Shown here: positions 56,472-64,000 of the stretch, one piece after another
How the letters are laid out: each line of letters opens with the position of its first letter
Numbering within the stretch: the stretch's first letter is position 1
Assembly (NCBI GenBank): GCA_964017185.1
Contig: OZ024875.1
Location: 25,181,456 to 25,245,455 of the forward strand
DNA from: Rugalucina vietnamica
Taxonomy: Eukaryota; Mollusca; Bivalvia; Lucinida; Lucinidae
Length of the DNA stretch: 64,000 nt
Reading direction: 5' to 3'
Made by a program: the position numbers and the translations under genes
The notes under the pieces: generated by a model
The model's input: the letters and a program-made list of their open reading frames with translations, nothing else
What the model was told of the DNA's origin: nothing
The model's database searches: none

Positions 56472-56566
56472 GCAGGTGATCGGTCACTGGCAGATGTGAT
56501 CAGTCATGAGCTGGCTCACAGTTGGACTGGTAATCTTGTCACCAATAAAACTGGCTCAGACTTCTG
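56472..56566 (+). CDS. LTA4H: LTA4H exon with the HEXXH zinc motif
   Basis: The acceptor is TTGTGTTTCAG and the donor GACTTCTG|GTAGGT. The exon is 95 nt (phase 0 in, 2 out). It encodes [20 protein letters not shown] and [17 protein letters not shown] (56505-56519) supplies two zinc-ligand histidines and the catalytic glutamate (H295, E296, H299 in human LTA4H, where the motif is HEISH). The final tryptophan codon TG|G is completed by either of two alternative downstream exons (62219 or 62548). Confidence 0.96.
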
Positions 56567-56579
56567 GTAGGTCAGAGTA

Positions 56580-57492
56580 TTCCTGGATCTTTGTTCATTA
56601 CTCATGCAAGATTGAGCTATTTCAAGAGCAGCTACTAAGTATTATACTTCTCAATTAGGACACACACATGATCATTTACACCTTTAATCTTAGCAGATTC
56701 TAGAGGTTTAGATAAGAAGAAGTGAAAATGATGATGTTTGTTTACCTGAGATGGGTAGCAATCCCCCTGGGGGTGGGGGGTGCTGTATCTGACTAAGTGT
56801 GAATTAATGCAAGATATTTTTCAAAAGGATTGGATCAATTCTCAAATTGAACATCTAACTTATACTAGTGGTCAAATCTAACAAAGTTAGAACTTGACCA
56901 AACTTGCAAACGTAACCTTCTTACCCACAAGTCTCCTTTTACCATCCTAAACTCGTTTGACAACTAAAAAATGCTCAGAGTTAGGAAGATCAAAACCTCA
57001 AATTACGAGATTATTGACAGATTGAGTTGCAATCTTGTCTCATAATCCATTATTAAGAACGCACATATTTAATATTGAAGGGCCGCAAACCACAAACCAT
57101 TTCACATTGGCTATTTGAGCACAGCATGATACGATTATTGGCTACAAAAAAGGTGACCACAATTATGAAATTGCATTATTATACAATTATTGGATTTGCA
57201 CTGACATTTACTACTCAATAACGTGACCGAAATAGAAAGGAGGATCTAAATAAAAAATAATTAAGGATATTTTAGCATATGTGTGTTTTCTGTATAAATT
57301 TGGAATTGGTACCCTCATGGGTCCAGATTATTTCGTAAAATAACATGTCATACTTGCTTTTTGTGTGTACGATACGACGAAATTTCTAGATAAGAAAAAT
57401 CTCAACATTTTGTAATACATGTATTTCTGTACATAGTTGGTGGACTATGTATTCAATAGTTTGTTTGAACTAGGTAACCCTCATGACTTATT
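56580..57492. other. Intron, no recognised feature
   Basis: AT-rich intron with a short GGGGGTGGGGGG run near 56770. No exon or repeat family was supported. Confidence 0.45.
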
Positions 57493-58974
57493 AGCTCACC
57501 TGAGGCGTTAGGCTCACAAGGTGAGCTTATAGGATGGCCATGATCCGGCGTCCGTCCGTCGTCCGTCCGTCGTCCACCATTTTCAAAGATCTTCTTCTCT
57601 GAAACCACTTGGCCAATCAAAGCCAAATTTTATATGAATCATCTATAGGAAGGGGGAACCAATGTGTTTATAAATAATGCACGTCACTTGACCAAGATGG
57701 GCACCATGCCCATATATGGTAAAAGCCCTTCAAAATTCTTCTTCTCCGGAACCACTGGACCGATTTCAACGAAACTTGGCATGAAGCATCAGGGACTAGA
57801 GTACTACAATGTGTTTATAAATTATGACCTTTGGATGACCTTGACCTATTTTACAGCAAGGTCAACATAGGTCACCCATGCATTTGAATGGGTAAAATTG
57901 TTAAAATGTCATTTGAAAGGCAAATCTTGCAGGAAATGGGCAAATGGACTGAAGGTAGGTAATTCTGAAAAAAATTTGGACCCCAGGGGTTGGTCTGCCC
58001 CCACCCCGGGGCAATATACATGTATATTACAAAAATATTCAAAGATCTTCTTCTCTGAAACCACTTGGCCAATCAAAGCCAAATTTTGTAGGAAGCATTT
58101 ATGGGATAGGGGGAATCATTGTGTTTATAAATAATCAAGGTCACATGACCAAGATGGCCGCCAAGCCCATATATGGTAAAAACCCTTTAAAATTCTTCTT
58201 CTGAACCAATGGACGGATTTCAACAAAACTTGGCATGAAGCATTGGGGACTAAAGTACTACAATGTATTCATAAATTATGACCTTTGGGTGACCTTGACC
58301 TATTTTACGGCAAGGTCAACATAGGTTGCGAATGCATTTGAATGGGGAAAACTTTTAAAATGTCATTTAAAGTGAAAGTCTTGCAGGAAATGGGCAGTAG
58401 GACTGAATATTAATGATTCTGAAAAAAATTGGACCCCAGGGGCTCATTTGCCCCAGCCCTGGGGCATTATACATGTATATTACCATAATATTCAAACATC
58501 TTAATCTCTGAAACCGCTTGGTCAATCAAAGCCAAATTTCATGTGAAGCATCTATAAAATGGGGGAATCAATGTATATATAAATAATCAAGGTCACATGA
58601 CCAAGATGGCCGCTATGGCCATATATGGTATAAACCCTTCAAAAATCTTCTTCTCCGGAAATGGTGGACCGATTTCGAAGAAACTTGGCATGAAGCATCG
58701 ATGACTCAAGTACTACAATGTATGTATAAATCATGACCCTGTGATGACCTTGACCTATTTTAAGGCAAGGTCAACATGGGTTGCCTATGTATTTGAATGG
58801 GTAAACTGTTAAAATGTCATTTGAAGGGAAAAACTTGTATGGACAGTATATTGATTATTCTGAAAAAAAATGTCCCAAGGGCTTCATCTGCCCCTATACT
58901 GGGACTATTGTCTATAACATTTGTATGTACAGCAGATCTCAGGTGAGCGTTTACAGGACCATTGGTCCTCTGGT
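57493..58974 (+). mobile_element. AGCTCACCTGAG-family element with three internal units
   Basis: It has a 5' hairpin at 57493-57527 and a CCGTCCGTCG tract. Units are marked at 57682 (variant CGTCACTTGACC), 58139 and 58591, and the 3' hairpin ends CTGGT at 58974. It carries CCATATATGG in every unit, like 5573-8011. Confidence 0.87.
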
Positions 58975-59884
58975 ATTATATATTGTAACACTATGAGTAC
59001 CAATTCAGGCACAAACCAAATCCAGGACATATTTACTGGCGATAATTCCTAGCAAGCAAAGATAGTTCAATGCTTGATAGTTATAAGACGTACGAAATGC
59101 ATCTTGCTGCATTTTGACGACTATTTATTAAACGTCAAATTAAGCAAACGTACAGGTAGATTCGTTGTGCTACGTTTATTATATGTTCTCCTCTCTCTCT
59201 CTCTCTCTCTCACAGACACACACACGCACACACACACACACGCACACACACACACACACATAGATTCTCATAAGAGTACCAGTATGAAGATTATATAAAG
59301 AATTGCAGTTGCAGGATAGCCCGCTTTGGAAGTCCATCAAACAGGCAAGACACTAACCGTTTCGCTTAACCATATATATAAGCACGCATTTACTTCAAGT
59401 TTTTGATTTCTCGGACCAGAGCAAGACTTTTTAGACGTCGTATTTATATACATTATACTGGTTGACAAACAAACTAGTGAGTTCATTAGAACTCTGACTG
59501 GAGAAGCTGTCCTCTCTCTCTCTCTCTCTCTCTTTCTTTTTCTTTCCTTTCCTTAATGATACAATAAAACTGTGCTTGTTATGCTTATAATATTGCTGCT
59601 CATGTTGTTATCATGTATTGTATAACCTGAGCTAATGAATAAATTTGGAATTTGGAATTTAAAAAACATTGTATCAAAAATGATATGAAAGACACTCCCC
59701 CCCACCCTTATCCCAACACCGCAACACTCCATCATAGTATTTTCTAAAATTCTACTTTTAGACTGGAATTCTAACTCTGTAACCTATGGTTTGAATTATC
59801 AGACTTAAAGTAACTGTGAAAATTTGAAAATTTAAAGAGTGCTTTGTTGTTCTGTGTATGGGTTTGATGCAAAAACAGGTTTTT
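58975..59884. other. Intron with microsatellites
   Basis: (CT)n at 59191-59210 runs into interrupted (CA)n to 59260, and a second (TC)n is at 59512-59532. Nothing else was recognised. ORFs across the repeats are artefacts. Confidence 0.6.
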
Positions 59885-62086
59885 AGCTCACCTGAGCCGA
59901 AGGCTCACAGGTGAGCTTATAGTATACCCATGCTCCGGCGTCCGTCCGTCCGGCGTCCGTCGTTCACAATTTCAAAGATCTTCTCCTCTGAAACCGCTTG
60001 GCCAATCAAAGCCAAACTTCATGTGGAGCATTCTTAGGAAGGGGGAACAAAAGTTTATATAAATGGTCCAGGTCACATGACCAAGGTGCCCGCCATGGCT
60101 ATAAATAGCAAAAACCTTTAAAAATCTTCTTCCACGAAACTTGGTATGTAGCATTGGGGACTTGGGCCCATCATAGTTTATATAAATCATGACCCTAGGA
60201 TGACCTTGACCTATTTTACGGCAAGGTCAACTTAGGTCGCCAATGCATTTAAATGGGAAAAAATGGTAAAATGCTATTTAATGGGTAAAACTTACTGGCA
60301 ATGGGCAAATGGACAGAAGATTATTGTTAATGGAAAATTTTAGCCCCTGGGGGGTTGTCTGCCCCTGCCCCGGGGCTATATACATGTATATTTCCATAAT
60401 AATGAAACATCTTCTCCCCTGAAACCGCTTGGCCAATCAAAGCCAAACTTCATATGGAGCATCCTTGGGAAGGGGGAAAGAAAGTTTATATAAATGGTCA
60501 AGGTCACATGACCAAGATGGCCGCCATAGCTATAAATAGAAAAAAACTTTAAAAATCTTCTTCTCCAGAACCAGAAGGCCAATGATTTTGAAACTTGGTG
60601 TGAAGCATCAGTGACTGGAGCTCTACTAAGTTTACATAAATCATGAACCTGGGATGACCTTGACCTATTTTACGGCAAGGTCAACATAGGCCGCTCATGC
60701 ATTTGAATGGGAAAAAGTGTTAAAATGTCATTTGTAGGGAAAAACTTGCAGGAAATGGGCAAATGGACTTAAAGACAGATGTACGTAATTGAAGGCGCTC
60801 AAAGGAACGTGCGTATCTAAGGGTCGAAACGTCATTATTACGCCGCATTCGTAACGTCAGTTTTCGCTCGAAACGTCATATCTAGCGTCAGTTTACGTTC
60901 GGAATACGAAACTATATCCATACAATCATGCAGAGGACTTCAGAAATGTAAAACGTTTGATATTATTTATTATTTTTGTTCAAAATATAGATTGTGGACA
61001 TGTTATCCCGAAGAAAACAACATTTCCGCGACAGTTAGCACTATTGAATACTAAACAGTGTCGGAAATTTTGGCGCAAAATCGACGCCGCGCGTAAAATG
61101 TACTGAATTCAGCAATGACTACCTCTCTTCGCACGCCAGGTATAGCAGGAAAACGAATCCGGTAACTAAGGACTTTCTCGTTATCTATATGTTGTTCAGG
61201 AATTTCTCAAATACATATCAGTTTTTCAAAAAATCCTGCCGTGGATTTTTTGAAATATATCAAGAAAATTATCAAAAAGGGGGTCTAAAAATCGCATTTT
61301 ACGTTGACGTCAATGTATTTTCGCTCTCAAATTTGACGATTTTGAAGGCCAATATCTCGAAGACAAGCTTGGAACGGTATCGATTTCTTTTCGTTTTCGT
61401 TTGTAGGACATCAAAATACACGCACATGCAAAAAATAAAAAAATTCTACCGTGAGGTCAGTTACATACATCTGGCTTTAAGATTGATGATTCTGAAAAAA
61501 ATTTGGACCCCAGGGGTCTGTCTGCCCCCACCCCGGGGCAATATACATGTATATTACAGTGATATTCAAAGATCTTCTCTTCAGAAACCGCTTGGCCAAT
61601 CAAAACCAAACTTTATGAGGAGCATTGTTAGGAAGTGGGAATGAAAGTGTATATAAATGGTCAAGGTCACATGACCAAGATAGCTGCCATGGCTATAAAT
61701 AGCAAAAACCTTTAAAAATCTTCTTCTCTAGAACCAGAAGGCCTATGATTTTGAAACTTGGCGTGAAGCATCAGGCAATGGAGCTCTACAAAGTTTATAT
61801 AAATCGTGACCCTTGGATGACCTTGACCTATTTTACGGCAAGGTCAACTTAGGTTGCCCATGCATTTAATGGAGAAAATTGTTAAAATGTCATTTGAAGG
61901 ACAAAATTTGCAGTAAATTGGCAAATGGACAGAGGTTTTATGTTTTCAAAAAGAAATTGACTCCAGGGGTTGCTCTGACCCGGCCCTGGGGTTATATACA
62001 TGTACATTACCATTCTAGTCAAACAAGTTTATTAGTATATATCTCGGATTTCAGGTGAGCGTTTACAGGACCATTGGTCCTCTGGT
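59885..62086 (+). mobile_element. AGCTCACCTGAG-family element interrupted by a MITE
   Basis: It has the 5' hairpin (59885-59917) and a CCGTCCGTCCGGCGTCCG tract. Unit markers lie at 60071, 60502 and 61665, and the 3' hairpin ends at 62086. Units have CTATAAATAG, like 3623-5153. The element is split by a TTAA-flanked insertion at 60773-61476; either side reads through as one continuous unit. Confidence 0.87.
60773..61476. mobile_element. TTAA-flanked MITE
   Basis: TTAA occurs at 60769-60772 and 61477-61480. The inverted ends are AGACAGATGTACGTAA and TTACATACATCTGGCT. The interior is CpG-rich (AACGTCA words, GGCGCAAAATCGACGCC) and carries an ORF from 61189 that runs past the right end into the host repeat, so it is not a gene. 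It is a different family from 18465-19123 with the same target preference. Confidence 0.8.
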
Positions 62087-62218
62087 TACTTTGTATGCTC
62101 ATATGATCATGTCTTATGGAAATTACATGTACACACATAGATGCATAAAATGGACATGTTAATTTGTCAGACACAAATCTTTTCTGAAAATTCAAAAGAA
62201 AACCACACTATTTTCTAG

Positions 62219-62333
62219 GTTGAATGAAGGCCACACAATGTTTTTAGAGAGAAAGATAGCTGCTGAACTAAGGGGTGGGGAACCATTCCGTCATTTCTCA
62301 GCTATACAAGGATGGGCTGCTCTACAGTACAGT
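62219..62333 (+). CDS. LTA4H: LTA4H alternative exon a (NEGH zinc-ligand exon)
   Basis: The acceptor is TATTTTCTAG and the donor CAGTACAGT|GTATGT. The exon is 115 nt; its first base completes TG|G tryptophan from 56566, then 38 codons follow. It begins LNEGHTMFLERKIAAELRG and ends with HFSAIQGWAALQYS. The NEGH glutamate (62226-62228) corresponds to the third zinc ligand (E318 in human). It is 28/38 identical to exon b at 62548-62662. Which version is used, or whether both are, cannot be told without transcripts. Confidence 0.93.
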
Positions 62334-62547
62334 GTATGTACATTGTCATTATCCAGACTCAAAATCTGTCATGCTGGTTTGATCAGGTATGACACAAACC
62401 ATGTTTGTATGCTATAATAAGAGTCTTGATGGTTTATAAACAGGTATGGATCATTATGGTGTAGATGGTTCTGACCAATCTACTGGCAGGCAGATTTTCT
62501 CGTCATGTGAGTCATTTCTGTATGTGAGTCTTTGTATGTTTCTGTAG

Positions 62548-62662
62548 GTTGAATGAAGGTCATACGAAGTTTGCTGAGAGAAAAATCATATCATCAGTGA
62601 GGGGAGGTGAGAAGTATAGACACTTCTCTGCCGTACAAGGCTGGGATGCACTACAATATAGT
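62548..62662 (+). CDS. LTA4H: LTA4H alternative exon b (NEGH zinc-ligand exon)
   Basis: The acceptor is GTTTCTGTAG and the donor AATATAGT|GTATGA. It is 115 nt with the same phases as exon a. It begins LNEGHTKFAERKIISSVRG and ends HFSAVQGWDALQYS, with GEKYRHF closer than exon a to the vertebrate GEKFRHF. The zinc-ligand glutamate is at 62555-62557. Splicing a to b would put GTT GAA TGA in frame, so the two can only be alternatives. It arose by tandem duplication; a 214-bp intron separates the pair. Confidence 0.93.
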
Positions 62663-62691
62663 GTATGATTACTTTGTATATAACATGACTA

Positions 62692-62970
62692 GAAGCCTCC
62701 ATGCTGTAGTGGTTAAGCTACTCACCTTGTAAACCAGGGGTCGTGGCTTTGATCCTGGGCTTCTCCATTCCTTGGGGTGAGACTATCAATAGAGGTCCCA
62801 TGACAACTGTCAAGGACAAAATGCTGACAAGGACATACTGTGATGAGGCTGGAGACTATGCTGTGCCAAATGTGTTGTCCAAGGGATCTAGTTGTCAGAC
62901 CTGACTCACAGACAAAAGATGTACAACACTTATAAAAGAGATATACAAATAAAACAAGGAGAAATTGTGA
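62692..62970 (+). mobile_element. tRNA-derived SINE (threonine-tRNA-like head)
   Basis: GAAGCCTCCATGCTGTAGTGG, then ACCTTGTAAACCAGGGGTCGTG and GGCTTTGATCC resemble a tRNA-Thr(TGT) with A and B boxes. The body continues to about 62965 with an ACAAATAAAACAAGG tail. It lies in the intron after exon b. A fragment of the same kind lies at 55454-55545. Confidence 0.7.
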
Positions 62971-63280
62971 AACCACATTTTTTTTTCATGTTTTTTGTTT
63001 GTTTGTTTTTTTTTTTTTTTCATAAAACACAAGGCAATATACACTGCACAAAAAAAACACGTTACTTTGTGCCATTTGATATTATTTGTGATGACAACTT
63101 TACCTTTGAGCACCGTTAGATGGTGTAACATTGTTTTAGCGCATAATAAATGTAATAAATGTGTGTAAATACCCACATTCCAGTCAAATATTTAGCGGGA
63201 TATCTACAATGCAGTGGCAGAAAACTGAATGATATCTACAGTTTCAGCGACTATTATTGTATGTTAGAATCAAAATATAC
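62971..63280. other. Intron, T-rich, no recognised feature
   Basis: Poly-T and (GTTT)n runs at 62980-63022, then AT-rich sequence. No exon was seen. Confidence 0.5.
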
Positions 63281-64000
63281 TCACCCGTACACTGCCTTGG
63301 TACCTGACATGTGTTGTGTATTGTAGGTTGATGTTCAGGGCCCGACTGACCCATACACTGCCCTGGTACCTGACGTGCTGTGTATTGTAGGTTGATGTTC
63401 AGGGCCAGACTCACCCATACACTGCCCTGGTACCTGTCATGTGTTGTGTATTGTAGGTTGATGTTCAGGGCCAGACTGACCCGTACACTGCCCTGGTACC
63501 TGAGATGTGTTGTGTATTGTAGGTTGATGTTCAGGGCCAGACTCACCTGTACACTGCCCTGGTACCTGACATGTCTTGTACACTGCCCTGGTACCTGACA
63601 TGTCTTGTGTATTGTAGATTGATGTTCAGGGCCAGACTGACCTGTACACTGCCCTGGTACCTGACATGTCTTTTGTATTGTAGGTTGATGTTCAGGGCCA
63701 GACTGACCCTGTACACTGCCCTGGTACCTGACCCTGGTACCTGACATGTGTTGGGTATTGTAGGTTGACGTTCAGGGCCAGACTCACCCATACGCTGCCC
63801 TGGTACCTGACATGTGTTGTGTATTGTAGGTTGATGTTCAGGGCCAGACTCACCCATACACTGCCCTGGTACCTGACATGTCTTGTGTATTGTAGGTTGA
63901 TGTTCAGGGCCCGACTCACCTGTACACTGCCCTGGTACCTGACATGTCTTGTGTATTGTAGGTTGATGTTCAGGGCCCGACTCACCTGTACACTGCCCTG
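63281..64000 (+). repeat. 66-bp tandem array made of a splice acceptor plus the start of an LTA4H exon
   Basis: Ten units begin (after ATTGTAG) at 63327, 63391, 63457, 63523, 63618, 63684, 63764, 63830, 63896 and 63962. Most are 66 bp apart; two gaps are longer because of small internal duplications (63578-63600, about 63725-63740). Each reads VDVQG(P/Q)T(H/D)P(Y)TALVPD, matching human LTA4H VKTFGETHPFTKLVVDL, which directly follows the NEGH exon. Each then hits the stop TAG of the next acceptor. The minus-strand ORFs over the array are 22-residue repeats produced by the 66-bp period. The array continues past the window. Confidence 0.9.
63962..64000 (+). CDS. LTA4H: LTA4H exon after NEGH, start only (cut by window end)
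   Basis: This is the last visible acceptor-plus-exon head: TGTATTGTAG then VDVQGPTHLYTAL. It is phase 0, as the preceding exons require. It may be the true exon or only one more pseudo-head; the true exon must continue into the catalytic domain's (V/P)D.TD.DPD..YS..PYEKG region, which is not in the window. Confidence 0.5.

Noticed and set aside
50777-56519. Aminopeptidase B (RNPEP) instead of LTA4H
   Set aside because: [10 protein letters not shown] resembles RNPEP, but NEGHT (not NEGFT), HPYLFSQCQAIHCR and CQDTPSVK are typical of LTA4H.
63244-63985. Minus-strand ORFs of 97-167 codons with 22-residue repeats (RYQGSVQVSLALNINLQYT)
   Set aside because: The 66-bp period is a multiple of three, so any stop-free frame stays open. 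The + strand matches an LTA4H exon head with splice acceptors, so the minus frame is a shadow.
63281-64000. CRISPR-like array
   Set aside because: Units are contiguous without variable spacers, the sequence is an animal exon plus acceptor, and the genome is eukaryotic.

Overview
The window looks like intronic, transposon-rich DNA from a lophotrochozoan animal, most probably a bivalve mollusc. This is inferred from the spliced gene structure, the AT-rich non-coding background, and the very abundant AGCTCACCTGAG/CAAGATGGCCGCC interspersed repeat typical of bivalve assemblies. There are no prokaryotic features.

Host gene. One gene spans nearly the whole window on the + strand: a leukotriene A4 hydrolase / M1-family zinc aminopeptidase (LTA4H). 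Its exons lie at 5198-5359, 8907-9046, 18305-18416, 20725-20793, 31398-31555, 50373-50445, 50684-50824 and 56472-56566, followed by a duplicated pair (62219-62333 and 62548-62662) and an exon entering the right edge (63962 onward). All junctions are GT-AG and keep frame. The exons encode about 355 continuous residues, including GGMEN, HELAH and the NEGH glutamate. Introns run up to 18.8 kb and are filled with mobile DNA. Two features are unusual. The NEGH exon exists in two versions of identical length and phase that cannot be joined to each other without an immediate stop. The 3' splice acceptor plus the first codons of the next exon have been amplified into a 66-bp tandem array running off the window.

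Repeats, left to right. 1-2560: an element with four 258-bp tandem units, a conserved core (about 870-1210) and a region built from short palindromic words (ATGGCCAT, AATGGGCATT). 2572-12916: members of the AGCTCACCTGAG family, with internal tandem units of about 456 bp, plus a LINE 3' end and a hairpin MITE. 13026-17471 and 21545-26925: two large foldback elements, each carrying a nested element. 29480-30520: a second copy of the 870-1210 core, inverted and flanked by a different palindromic word (CACTGAAATTTCAGTG). 33734-38822: a hAT transposon with a five-exon transposase gene carrying one apparent frameshift. 39339-41519: a dimeric retroelement with 13-bp target-site duplications and hammerhead-ribozyme motifs on the minus strand (Penelope-like or retrozyme-like). 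42330-43070: a TTCATGCCTCA word cluster. 44011-45820: a palindromic MITE and a long inverted repeat. 50991-56094: one AGCTCACCTGAG element split by later insertions. 57493-58974 and 59885-62086: two more members, the second interrupted by a TTAA-flanked MITE.

Functionally, the only recognisable host function is the LTA4H-type enzyme. The only other recognisable protein coding is the hAT transposase and LINE/retroelement remnants. All identifications are by eye; no database was searched.
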